DNA of 33,009 nucleotides from Lachnospiraceae bacterium NK4A144 (GCA_000424365.1 AUJT01000035.1:1-33009), one strand, 5' to 3'; positions 24,643-32,676 are shown, counted from the stretch's first letter. Notes: generated by a model not told the origin, from the letters alone. Translations and numbers: made by a program.

Positions 24643-24918
24643 ATGAATAAGACAGAATTAATCGATGCAGTAGCAGCAAAGGCAGAGATCTCCAAGAAGG
24701 ACTCTGAGGCAGCAGTAAAGGCTTTCGTTGATGTTGTTTCTGAGACTCTTGCAAAGGGTGACAAGGTTCAGCTCGTAGGCTTCGGTACATTCGAGGTTGG
24801 TGAGAGAGCAGCAAGAACAGGTAGAAATCCTCAGACTGGTGCTGAGATCGCAATCCCGGCTAGCAAGAACCCGAAGTTCAAGGCTGGTAAGGCTCTTAAG
24901 GATGCTGTTAACGCATAA
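24643..24918 (+). CDS. hup: HU family DNA-binding protein
   Basis: A 91-residue histone-like protein that binds and bends DNA as a dimer. It has the standard HU layout: [12 protein letters not shown]-terminal helices, GFGTFEV at the start of the beta saddle, and the DNA-gripping arm with [15 protein letters not shown], ending in [14 protein letters not shown]. Its codon bias is strong, as expected for an abundant protein. It is monocistronic with its own promoter and terminator. Confidence 0.97.
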   Translation: MNKTELIDAVAAKAEISKKDSEAAVKAFVDVVSETLAKGDKVQLVGFGTFEVGERAARTGRNPQTGAEIAIPASKNPKFKAGKALKDAVNA

Positions 24919-24944
24919 TTAAGACAAGCAAATACTGTTAATAG

Positions 24945-24981
24945 AGAGGTGATATTCCGTAAAGGAATATCCCTCTTTTTT
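24945..24981 (+). terminator. Terminator after hup
   Basis: AGAGG(T)GATATTCC pairs with GGAATATCCCTCT with one bulge, followed by a run of T residues. Confidence 0.85.
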
Positions 24982-25004
24982 GTTTTAAAGAAATCTCTTT
25001 TAAC

Positions 25005-25033
25005 TTGACATATTTTGCTGTGATTAATAAAAT
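25005..25033 (+). promoter_or_regulatory. Promoter of the tyrS transcript
   Basis: TTGACA (25005-25010) and TAAAAT (25028-25033) have a 17-bp spacer, a near-consensus promoter. Transcription would begin about 25040, just before the T-box leader. Confidence 0.75.
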
Positions 25034-25073
25034 ATCGATAAATGCGATGATCGGAATAAGTAGTTGGAAGAAA

Positions 25074-25318
25074 TGAGTTACAGAGAGCTGCCGGACGGTG
25101 AGAGGCGCAACATACAGCTTTCAATGAATACCTCCGTGAGCAGCTTTTCGGAAAGGGAATGACCTTAGTAGGGAAAGACGGGGATGCCCGTTATCGTGCA
25201 TGGGACTGTGACAGCAGCCCGCGAGGCATGGCGTGTGAGCGTTATGTGAAAAAAGGTGGTAACACGGAATTATTCCGTCCTTTGCAACTAATTAAATTAG
25301 ATGCGGAGGGCGTTTTTT
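25074..25318 (+). promoter_or_regulatory. T-box riboswitch (tyrosine) controlling tyrS
   Basis: The conserved T-box GGTGGTAACACGG (25255-25267) lies in the antiterminator arm, where ACGGAA (25264-25269) pairs with TTCCGT (25273-25278). The competing terminator pairs CGTCCTTTGCA (25276-25286) with TGCGGAGGGCG (25302-25312) and ends in TTTTTT. Stem I closes by AGCTGC (25086) with GCAGCT, and the codon in its specifier region is TAC (25129-25131, in GAATACC), tyrosine. Uncharged tRNA(Tyr) would favour the antiterminator and so turn tyrS on. Confidence 0.9.
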
Positions 25319-25381
25319 AGTTTATAGGAAAATTTTTCCAAAAGCCCATATCCGTCATCGAAGAAAAAGGAGTATTAAAAA

Positions 25382-26617
25382 ATGACAATCTATGACGAGC
25401 TTAAGCAGAGAGGTCTGCTTGCACAGTTCACAAACGAGGAAAAGGTCAAGGAAGTGATCAATAACGGAAAGGCAGTATTTTATATTGGCTTTGATCCCAC
25501 TGCTGATTCACTTCATGTAGGACATTTCATGGCACTTTGCCTGATGAAGAGACTTCAGATGGCAGGAAACAGACCTATCGCCCTTGTAGGCGGTGGAACA
25601 GGTATGATCGGAGATCCTTCGGGAAGAACCGATATGCGTGGAATGATGACAAATGACATCATTGATCATAACTGTGAGTGCTTCAAAAAGCAGATGAGCC
25701 GATTCATCGAATTTGGTGAGGGTAAGGCTCAGATGGTTAATAATGCTGACTGGCTCAGAGATCTGAACTTCATGAACTTCATGAGAGAAGTTGGTGTTCA
25801 CTTTAATGTAAACAACATGCTTCGTGCCAGAGCCTATGAAAATCGTATGGCAAGAGAGGGCGGTCTTACATTCTTTGAGATGAGCTACATGCTGCTCCAG
25901 GCATATGATTTCTACATGCTTTACGAGAAGTACGGCTGCAATATGCAGTTTGGCGGAGATGATCAGTGGTCCAACATGCTTGCAGGTACAGATCTTATCC
26001 GTAAGAAAACCGGAAATGATGATGCATATGCCATGACTATTACTCTTCTTACAAATTCAGAGGGTAAGAAGATGGGTAAGACTGCAAAGGGCGCTGTATG
26101 GCTTGATCCTAATAAGACAGCACCGTATGACTTCTACCAGTACTGGAGAAATATCCCGGATGCAGATGTAAGTAAGTGCATGAGAATGCTTACATTCCTT
26201 CCTCTTGAGCAGATCGAAGAGATGGAAAAGTGGGATGATTCAAGGATCAACGAAATGAAAGAAGTGCTTGCATTTGACCTTACAAAGCTTGTACATGGCG
26301 AGGAAGAAGCCAAGAAGGCAGAGGCAGGCGCAAAGGCTCTGTTTGCAGGCGGTGGAGATGATATCACAACAGTACCTGCTACACCGCTTAAGGACGAGGA
26401 TTTTAAGGATGGAAAGATCGATATCCTTCAGGTTCTTGTTTCAGCAGGACTTGCTCAGTCAAGAAGTGAAGCCCGTCGTAATGTTCAGCAGGGAGGCGTT
26501 ACTGTAGCTGATGAGAAGGTTACAGACATCGCAGCTGCATACGACAAGGATTTCTTCTCTGGTGATGGTGTAATGGTCAGAAGAGGAAAGAAAGCATTTA
26601 AGAGAGTTACATATTGA
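25382..26617 (+). CDS. tyrS: Tyrosyl-tRNA synthetase
   Basis: A 411-residue class I aminoacyl-tRNA synthetase that charges tRNA(Tyr). The HIGH-type motif is HVGH (in DSLHVGHFMAL), the KMSKS-type motif is KMGKT, and GGDDQWSNMLAG is typical of TyrRS. The C-terminal 60 residues form an S4-like RNA-binding domain (LVSAGLAQSRSEARRNVQQG). AAGGAG precedes the ATG. It is under T-box control and followed by a structured repeat and a terminator. Confidence 0.97.
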   Translation: MTIYDELKQRGLLAQFTNEEKVKEVINNGKAVFYIGFDPTADSLHVGHFMALCLMKRLQMAGNRPIALVGGGTGMIGDPSGRTDMRGMMTNDIIDHNCECFKKQMSRFIEFGEGKAQMVNNADWLRDLNFMNFMREVGVHFNVNNMLRARAYENRMAREGGLTFFEMSYMLLQAYDFYMLYEKYGCNMQFGGDDQWSNMLAGTDLIRKKTGNDDAYAMTITLLTNSEGKKMGKTAKGAVWLDPNKTAPYDFYQYWRNIPDADVSKCMRMLTFLPLEQIEEMEKWDDSRINEMKEVLAFDLTKLVHGEEEAKKAEAGAKALFAGGGDDITTVPATPLKDEDFKDGKIDILQVLVSAGLAQSRSEARRNVQQGGVTVADEKVTDIAAAYDKDFFSGDGVMVRRGKKAFKRVTY

Positions 26618-26630
26618 TCTCTAAATAATT

Positions 26631-26706
26631 ATTTTGCCCATCGCCGAAGGCGATTTAATTGGCAAAATCCGTTACGTGAGCGAGCTGTAAGCGAGTGAAC
26701 TGTAAC
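26631..26706 (+). repeat. 76-bp structured dispersed repeat, copy 2
   Basis: It matches 13743-13818 at 69 of 76 bases without gaps and has the same orientation. The first stem is ATTTTGCC/GGCAAAAT around ATCGCC/GGCGAT. It lies in the 3' region of tyrS and directly abuts the terminator hairpin. Confidence 0.75.
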
Positions 26707-26747
26707 AAGCTGTAGGTTTTGTATGATCAAAATCTGCAGCTTTTTTT
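26707..26747 (+). terminator. Terminator of tyrS
   Basis: AAGCTGTAG pairs with CTGCAGCTT (one G-T pair), extended by TTTT/AAAA and followed by seven T residues. Between here and 26848 an AGGTA/TACCT inverted repeat and a TATAAT box (26824-26829, probable -10 of the next gene) are visible. Confidence 0.85.
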
Positions 26748-26848
26748 GAAATACTCCGATATATTAATTATGAAAAGGTAAAATATACCTAAATCTTAAG
26801 ATGTAAGTGGATATAAACGGGTATATAATGATAACAGAGGGCAAGTAA

Positions 26849-26879
26849 AAAATCCGATCGTGCTTGCACAAAAAGGATT
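26849..26879 (-). repeat. 31-bp hairpin repeat, copy 2 (inverted), in a gene leader
   Basis: The reverse complement matches 5820-5850 at 29 of 31 positions. As RNA on the plus strand it forms AAAAATCC...GTGC-TT-GCAC...GGATTTTT, a terminator-like hairpin between the probable -10 box (26824-26829) and the ATG at 26918, so it might attenuate the downstream gene. Confidence 0.65.
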
Positions 26880-26917
26880 TTTATTTGGAACCTCATATCA
26901 TTTTTCGGAGAAGAGAT

Positions 26918-28456
26918 ATGAGAAAAAGAATGATCATGGCAGGGGTAGCCAGGCTGATCGCGTTTATATTGTTTATCACAGCGGCACTGCCTGTAAATGT
27001 AATCGCGGAGTCTATGGATGCTCCTAATATTCCGAATACATCAGGTGAAACATCAGAATATGATGCGCCTAATATTGCAAATAACTCAGGTGAGACATCA
27101 GAATATGACGCGCCTAATATCGCAAATAATACTTCTGCGTCTTCGGAGGGAGATTCTCCTAACATTCCTAACAATGTGGAGAATAAATCCGGAAAAGATA
27201 AACCGGATGTTATAATCCGTGAAAAGAAGCCGGAGAAGAAGAGGATCTATTTTGTTTCATTCTATTATAACTACGGATCAGAGGTTGCGACAAACTCTGA
27301 TATAGATAAAAAGATCATGCCGTCAGCTTCTGAAAATGAGGCGAATTATGTACTTCCGTATTGTGAGTATTCAAGAGACGGATACGTATTCAGTGGCTGG
27401 AGTACAGACATGGCCGGAACTGAGATCATGCCGTATGGTGATATATTGCGACTGGTTGCTGGTGAAAGATCGCTGTATGCTCAGTGGAAAGAGCGAAGTA
27501 AGGTAAGCAGTTTCAAGGTAAGATTCGATGCAAATGGCGGAAGCGGAACGATGAGCGCTGTCACATCTGCAGGTGGAAGTATTGTTTATCCTGAAAATGA
27601 GTTTACTCGTGAAGGATATGAGTTCCTGGGCTGGGGTGTGAGTGCAAATATGTCACCAAAGGCGGATTCAGAACATTTCTTCAAAGTTGGATCAGCAGGA
27701 ATATATCTCAATTCAGAAACGACCACTTTATATGCTATATGGAATAAAAAAGTGATCAAACCGGGTGATATTGTTGCTGCAAATGGTTATACCAATGATA
27801 TGAATAAATCTCTGAGTTATAACCGTATTTTGCGTCGCATAAGATTTAAGGATTCATCCGGAAAAATATGTACAGTAAGTATGAATCTCAGACTTGCAAG
27901 GGCTGCGACTTATAATGGGACCGGACACAGATATTCAAAGAAAAACAATGAAAAACCTGTCCTTGATGTAGGTAATAGTAAGGTTTATATCGATGGAAAG
28001 AAAGTTGAGATAAAGCGGTTAGTTGTTAAAAACGGTCAGAAGGCTTGGGTGAGTCAGAACTCAGTATTTGCTCCGAGGATCAGTGCTGAGAATATGGAGG
28101 CATATGGAAAGGTTCCGATAAAGAAGAAGCCAACATATTATATTCAGCTTAGAGCATTTGAGGGTTCAGGTAAGTCTACGAAAAGAGCAGTAAAATATCT
28201 AAACAGATATTTTAGGAATAATCCGACAGAGTTTGAAATAGTACCGCTCCAACTTGAAAAAGAAAAGTTTAAGACAGCTACAGTTGCAAGTGGTGGAGAA
28301 AAGATAAAGAAGCTTGTTGGATCATCAACAAAGAAGAACCTTAAAGAAGATAAGTCAGGAAAGAAAGATTATGTATTGATCTCTCTTGAAAACGGAGTAG
28401 CAAAGATACGCGGAACAAATAATTATAACGGAACCATAAAAGTTAAACTGAAATAA
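26918..28456 (+). CDS. Secreted surface protein with DAPNI repeats, two InlB-type repeats and shared C-terminal module
   Basis: A 512-residue protein. ATG 26918 has GGAG seven bases upstream; a longer frame from 26864 would run through the leader hairpin. A signal peptide (1-31) is followed by four 15-residue repeats beginning D(A/S)PNI (34-93), a basic linker, and two InlB B-repeat/Listeria-Bacteroides domains (about 113-190 and 203-282; GYVFSGWSTD...LYAQW and GYEFLGWG...LYAIW). The C-terminal part (about 332-512) resembles the ends of two other secreted proteins here and finishes NNYNGTIKVKLK. There is no LPxTG signal. It is probably an adhesin-like wall protein (inference). Confidence 0.85.
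   Translation: MRKRMIMAGVARLIAFILFITAALPVNVIAESMDAPNIPNTSGETSEYDAPNIANNSGETSEYDAPNIANNTSASSEGDSPNIPNNVENKSGKDKPDVIIREKKPEKKRIYFVSFYYNYGSEVATNSDIDKKIMPSASENEANYVLPYCEYSRDGYVFSGWSTDMAGTEIMPYGDILRLVAGERSLYAQWKERSKVSSFKVRFDANGGSGTMSAVTSAGGSIVYPENEFTREGYEFLGWGVSANMSPKADSEHFFKVGSAGIYLNSETTTLYAIWNKKVIKPGDIVAANGYTNDMNKSLSYNRILRRIRFKDSSGKICTVSMNLRLARAATYNGTGHRYSKKNNEKPVLDVGNSKVYIDGKKVEIKRLVVKNGQKAWVSQNSVFAPRISAENMEAYGKVPIKKKPTYYIQLRAFEGSGKSTKRAVKYLNRYFRNNPTEFEIVPLQLEKEKFKTATVASGGEKIKKLVGSSTKKNLKEDKSGKKDYVLISLENGVAKIRGTNNYNGTIKVKLK
27017..27196 (+). repeat. Four 45-bp coding repeats (DAPNI units)
   Basis: Four in-frame 45-bp units encode D(A/S)PNI(P/A)N followed by Ser/Thr/Glu-rich residues. The middle units are nearly identical (AATAACTCAGGTGA-type core) and the last is diverged. 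Unit number could vary between strains. Confidence 0.8.
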
Positions 28457-28470
28457 AAGATATAGGTTAG

Positions 28471-28502
28471 ATGCCGTGCTGTGATGGAAAGCAGCACGGC
28501 AT
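28471..28502 (+). terminator. Hairpin after the InlB-repeat gene
   Basis: ATGCCGTGCTG pairs exactly with CAGCACGGCAT over a 10-base loop. The T tract is poor, so it may be a weak terminator or an mRNA 3' stabiliser. The rest of the gap to 28702 holds an inverted repeat AATGTA (28575) / TACATT (28596) and a TATAAT at 28626, the likely promoter region of the WYL gene. Confidence 0.55.
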
Positions 28503-28702
28503 TCGTGTCATATGTATACAAAAAACTGACCGTGGTTTTTAATAAAATCAAATATTTGCAGGAAATATCAAAAAAATGTACACGTTTCTACTTAATACAT
28601 TAAAAGAATGTGCCGATAAGCTAATTATAATATGAGTCGCCAATTAGGAAGCTGAAGGGGTAGGCAAAATACTTGCATAGCTTCATGGAAGGAGACAGGG
28701 GA

Positions 28703-29689
28703 ATGAAAGTAATCGGAACTGGAAGTAAGAAAGTATTGATCCTGCAGATTCTTGACATTATGAAAAAATACTCTGATGCAGATCATCCGCTTACACAGCA
28801 GGAGATCATCAGATATCTGAAAGAAGAAGGAACAGAATGTGACAGGAGATCGGTAAGAGCGAATGTTCAGGCGTTGCAGGATTATGGTTTTGAGATTTCA
28901 ATGGAAAAAGATGGATATTGTCTGAAGGGCAGGAGTTTTGATGAAACCGAACTCAGGATGCTTATAGACAGTGTATTTTTCTCAAGAAGTATACCGAAAT
29001 CAAGAGCACAGGCAATTATTGAAAAATTAAAAGCGGAAGCAAGTATTTATTTTGAGGCAAAGATGGCGCACGTGTCGAGTCTTCCGGATCTTGGGCAGAA
29101 TAAAAAACTTGCAGCAGTCCTTGACCAGATAGATGACGCGATCGACGATAAAAAGAAAATCAGATTTATATATAATTCATATGGGTCTGATCTAAAGCTG
29201 CATCCTACAAGGGAAAAGCCATATGTGGCAAATCCTTACCAGATAGCGGCAGTTAATGGCTGGTATTATCTCATTGCCAACACCGAGGATCAGGATGGTG
29301 TGTCATATTACAGGTTAGACAAGATCACTAAGCTGGAAGTGCTTGATGAAAAAATTGTTCCGATGAAGAATATTAAAGGTCTTGAAAAGGGACTGAATCT
29401 TCCGAAGATGATGGTTGAGCATGTAAATCTGCATAGTGGTGACTGTGTTCCTATCCAGTTTACGATGGGCAGCGGTAATGTTGATGCATTGGTTGACTGG
29501 CTTGGAAAAGAATTTACTATCATTGAAGATAAGGCAGGAAAGCTGAAGGTTAAGGTTGTCTGTAACGAAGAAGCTTTCTATAAATGGGCATTACAGTATG
29601 GAGATGATGTAGAAGTACTGCAGCCTGTAGATCTCAGAAAGAAAATAGCATCGACAGTTGCCGAGATGAGTAAAAAATATAAAAAATAA
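28703..29689 (+). CDS. WYL-domain transcriptional regulator
   Basis: A 328-residue protein: an N-terminal winged helix (about 10-75; LTQQEIIRYLKEEGTECDRRSVRANVQAL), then a WYL domain (about 150-225; RFIYNSYGSDLKLHPTREKP and NGWYYLIAN) and a C-terminal WCX-type region. WYL regulators such as BrxR and CapW repress phage-defence loci and may sense nucleic-acid ligands (family knowledge). GGAG lies upstream of ATG 28703; a TTG at 28673 is less likely. It is followed by a terminator and then the HNH-DprA pair on the same strand, which it may control. Inverted repeats upstream could be its operator. Confidence 0.88.
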   Translation: MKVIGTGSKKVLILQILDIMKKYSDADHPLTQQEIIRYLKEEGTECDRRSVRANVQALQDYGFEISMEKDGYCLKGRSFDETELRMLIDSVFFSRSIPKSRAQAIIEKLKAEASIYFEAKMAHVSSLPDLGQNKKLAAVLDQIDDAIDDKKKIRFIYNSYGSDLKLHPTREKPYVANPYQIAAVNGWYYLIANTEDQDGVSYYRLDKITKLEVLDEKIVPMKNIKGLEKGLNLPKMMVEHVNLHSGDCVPIQFTMGSGNVDALVDWLGKEFTIIEDKAGKLKVKVVCNEEAFYKWALQYGDDVEVLQPVDLRKKIASTVAEMSKKYKK

Positions 29690-29704
29690 AAATAAGAAAA
29701 GAGC

Positions 29705-29743
29705 AATTCCCTCTTCGTTATATTTTGACGAAGAGGGAATTTT
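29705..29743 (+). terminator. Terminator after the WYL regulator
   Basis: AATTCCCTCTTCG pairs exactly with CGAAGAGGGAATT (13 bp), followed by TTT. It separates the regulator from the HNH gene, which has TATAAT boxes at 29776 and 29792. Confidence 0.8.
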
Positions 29744-29840
29744 AATGCTCGGAAAGCGTGGTTTTTCGTATATTTTATAATAAGAACGAGCTATAATGAT
29801 GAAAAGGGTCACAGTAACAGAGGTAAAAGGGGAGAGACAA

Positions 29841-31169
29841 ATGAAAATAAGGGCAGTAGATTTACTGGAACTTGATGAAGAATTTACGGGAGAGCAGTCT
29901 TTGGAGTGCATCGATCAAAAAAAGCTGAATGCTGCGATCGAGTGGTTTGTAAAACTTGTTATTTATAAGCAAAAACAAAATTATGTAGATTTTTATAAGG
30001 GATATTTAAAAGAAGCGTATGGATTCAAGCAGGAAATCTATGCGTCTGCACATTCGATACTGAATATCGAAGCCTGGACCAAGGATATGATCGGAAGTCA
30101 TAAGATCCTGGACAGGGTTCTGGCTGCGATGATCTCAAGAGAACGTCGTAGTGCCAACGCTATGATGGATATACAGGAAATAAAGGAATTTAAGAAACAG
30201 GCCGAAATGGATCTTAATCTTGCGGAGGACATATTGTTCAGGCTGTATAAGAAAGATCCTGAAACGGTATTTGATGATGCCTGTTTTCTGCTGGGGAGAA
30301 ATTATCATATTTTTTCCTATATGCTTTTTACAAGAGACTGCACAAAATATCTTCCGGTCGAAGCGAAAAAAAATGAACATTATGACTGCTTCGTAAAGAT
30401 CGGAGCGGAAACAGACGGTATTATAAACTGCACCTGGAGAGGCTACAAGCAGTTCCTTAAAGTGCATGAGGAGGTACGGAAAAAGCTTGAGGAAAGCTTT
30501 AATACTCACATTACACTTTTGGATGCGCATAGCTTTATCCTAACTCTTCGTGACGCACCTGAGGATTTTTCTTTTGAATGGCAAAGTGAGCTGGAAGAAT
30601 ATGCAGGCGGAAAAGACGAATTGTATGATCTGCTGTCGGAGCTCATTTTCACAAAGGATTACGGTAAGGAGAATGCCGAACGCAGTCAAAGAATAAATGA
30701 TGAGCTTGCAAATACTGAGCTCAGTGAAGAAGAACGTAAGGCAGTGCTGGGAATTAGGATAAATAATGATCCCTTTGAAAAAAAGGTGTATCGCCGATAT
30801 GGCAAATGCTGCTTATGCAGGATACACGATAAAAGCCTTCTCTCTGTACATAATCTGAAACCCTGGAAGGATTGTGCGCCGGAAGAGAGGTTTGATGTTG
30901 ATAATGGATTTATGTTCTGTCCGAATCATGGACGGCTGTTTGATGTGGGACTCATATCTTTTACAGATGATGGGACTATCATGATCTCAAAAGACCTGGA
31001 TGAAGTAGATCGTGTATATGTCAATGTCCGTCCGAATATGAGGATAGAGATACGAGATGGCAACAGAAAGTATCTGGACTATCACAGAAAAAATATATTT
31101 GCAGACAGGAAGCAGGAGATCATCGATAAGGCAGATGAGAACCTGCATGAAAAGGCATCAGGAGAATAA
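29841..31169 (+). CDS. HNH_2-type nuclease protein with large helical N-terminal domain
   Basis: A 442-residue protein. The first 300 residues are helical, charged and not recognised. About 315-385 is an HNH domain of the HNH_2 type: Cys323/Cys324/Cys326 (CCLC), His337 in SVHNLKPW, Asn355 in DNGFMF, and Cys360/His363 in CPNHGRLFD, then the usual FDVGLISFTDDGTIMIS strand pair. It would cut DNA (inference from family). GGGGAG lies six bases before ATG 29841; a frame from 29796 lacks a ribosome site. The next gene starts directly at its stop codon, so the two are co-translated. Confidence 0.8.
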   Translation: MKIRAVDLLELDEEFTGEQSLECIDQKKLNAAIEWFVKLVIYKQKQNYVDFYKGYLKEAYGFKQEIYASAHSILNIEAWTKDMIGSHKILDRVLAAMISRERRSANAMMDIQEIKEFKKQAEMDLNLAEDILFRLYKKDPETVFDDACFLLGRNYHIFSYMLFTRDCTKYLPVEAKKNEHYDCFVKIGAETDGIINCTWRGYKQFLKVHEEVRKKLEESFNTHITLLDAHSFILTLRDAPEDFSFEWQSELEEYAGGKDELYDLLSELIFTKDYGKENAERSQRINDELANTELSEEERKAVLGIRINNDPFEKKVYRRYGKCCLCRIHDKSLLSVHNLKPWKDCAPEERFDVDNGFMFCPNHGRLFDVGLISFTDDGTIMISKDLDEVDRVYVNVRPNMRIEIRDGNRKYLDYHRKNIFADRKQEIIDKADENLHEKASGE

Positions 31170-32273
31170 TTGATAAGATATATTATAGCGTGTAGTCTAC
31201 TTGGACTAAAGAATGCAGAACTTTTGGATCTGTTAAGAAATCATAAAGATAAAATAAGCAGTATCTTTGATGATACGATCCAAATACAAACAAATGAATT
31301 TGGAAATATGCGTTACAATGCCTTATTAGGCGGCGCAGAAGAACGGGAAAGAGCACTTGATTCTGCAGAAGAACTTTTGATCCAAAATGATGAATTTGGC
31401 ATAAAAACAACCTGCTACGGTGAAGAAAATTATCCTGAACAATTAATGCAGATAGATAATCCTCCGGCGATCATTTATTACCGCGGAGCGGAGTTTTACG
31501 ATCTGTCGGAAAAAACAATAGCATGCCTAGGAACAGAAAAGCCAAAGGTGACAGCATATAACGCGGTTAATTATCTGATGCCGCAATGGGCAAGAGGCGG
31601 CTGCACCATCATATCAGGGCTGGAAAAAGGCGTAGATCAGATCGCTCTGCAGTCTGCAATGACTGCGGGAGGAAAGGTTATAGCCGTTGCTGCATGCGGT
31701 CTGGACAGGATAGAAAAGCCATTAGACCGTTTTGCAGAGAGGATACTTGAATCCGGTGGGATAATCGTTAGTGAAAATGCCATTGGAGTAAACAGAGACC
31801 GGTATTCAGTGAATGGCAGAAACAGGCTTGCGGTGGGGCTCTCAAAGGTCGTTACCATTATGGAATGTGAGGCAGAAGATGATCTGATGCAGTCTGCGCT
31901 GATCGCAGGACGGCAGGGAAAATCTGTTTTTTGTCCGGCAGGTGGTAGTACAGGAACGGAAAGATTGATTTCTGAAGGTACAGCCATTGCGATAAAAGGA
32001 GGCAAGGACACAGCACAGATCCGCAATATACTTGTTTATGATGAAACAAGGCAGCCTTCAGCAGGGGAGATAAAGGTCATGTACATGATAACTTTAGTCC
32101 GTCTCCTTAAGAATGTGAAGGCGCTAAAGGATACTTGTGCGGAGCTTGGAATCCCATACCCTGATGGACGTGATGCAAAACTGATCGCAGAGCAGCTGGA
32201 CAGTGAATGCAGGAAGAAAGGACTTACACAGAATGATCTCACACAGACTCTTGTACGTCATGTGATAGAGTAG
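31170..32273 (+). CDS. Divergent DprA/Smf-like protein
   Basis: A 367-residue protein. The start is TTG 31170, directly after the previous stop, with GGAG five bases upstream. The DprA Rossmann core is recognisable: YPEQLMQIDNPPAIIYYRG, IISGLEKGVD, AVAACGLDRI, GRNRLAVGLSK. It differs from standard DprA: the VGSR motif is LGTE (no Arg) and the SG-TA segment is EDDLMQSALIAG. DprA binds single-stranded DNA and loads RecA in transformation; divergent relatives occur in defence loci. Pairing with an HNH nuclease suggests that use here rather than competence. Confidence 0.8.
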   Translation: MIRYIIACSLLGLKNAELLDLLRNHKDKISSIFDDTIQIQTNEFGNMRYNALLGGAEERERALDSAEELLIQNDEFGIKTTCYGEENYPEQLMQIDNPPAIIYYRGAEFYDLSEKTIACLGTEKPKVTAYNAVNYLMPQWARGGCTIISGLEKGVDQIALQSAMTAGGKVIAVAACGLDRIEKPLDRFAERILESGGIIVSENAIGVNRDRYSVNGRNRLAVGLSKVVTIMECEAEDDLMQSALIAGRQGKSVFCPAGGSTGTERLISEGTAIAIKGGKDTAQIRNILVYDETRQPSAGEIKVMYMITLVRLLKNVKALKDTCAELGIPYPDGRDAKLIAEQLDSECRKKGLTQNDLTQTLVRHVIE

Positions 32274-32355
32274 ATCAGTGATAACTATTCCTATTCTGCA
32301 GACCGGATTCAGTGATCAGTTAGAATAGTGTGAACTACATACAGCATTAAGGGTG

Positions 32356-32396
32356 CAAAAGGACGTTTTTTCGTGATCGGAAAAAACGTCCTTTTG
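32356..32396 (+). terminator. Terminator after the HNH-DprA pair
   Basis: CAAAAGGACGTTTTTT pairs exactly with AAAAAACGTCCTTTTG (16 bp, 9-base loop). This is one of the strongest hairpins in the window and closes the cassette. Confidence 0.9.
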
Positions 32397-32676
32397 ATTA
32401 TGCGGAAAACGACTGCATACATTATTCTGTATATTGTGCCTAAAAACACGCGTTATTCACGCTATCTTTCGGAAATCTTAAGAATTGAGAGCAAAAAAAT
32501 GGACATAACTCCTTTTTTCTCATTTTCGGCCTCACTATACTTTTATGTGGAGAAAAATCGTTATTGGAATGCTTACAAAAAAAGGCTCACTTGCGGCTGA
32601 TGATTTGGATGTCCGTTTTTGATGACTTTGAGAGAATTATGTTCATAAAATAGTCGATGGAGAAACGAGGAATGAC
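32397..32676. other. Gene-free stretch
   Basis: About 280 bp with higher A+T content and only short frames. A 75-residue frame at 32373-32600 starts inside the terminator hairpin and lacks a ribosome site. No promoter, repeat or RNA could be recognised with confidence; the promoter for the gene at 32677 is presumably here. Confidence 0.4.

Noticed and set aside
32373-32600. 75-residue plus-strand frame
   Set aside because: It starts inside the terminator hairpin, lacks a ribosome site, and has a composition like non-coding A+T-rich DNA.
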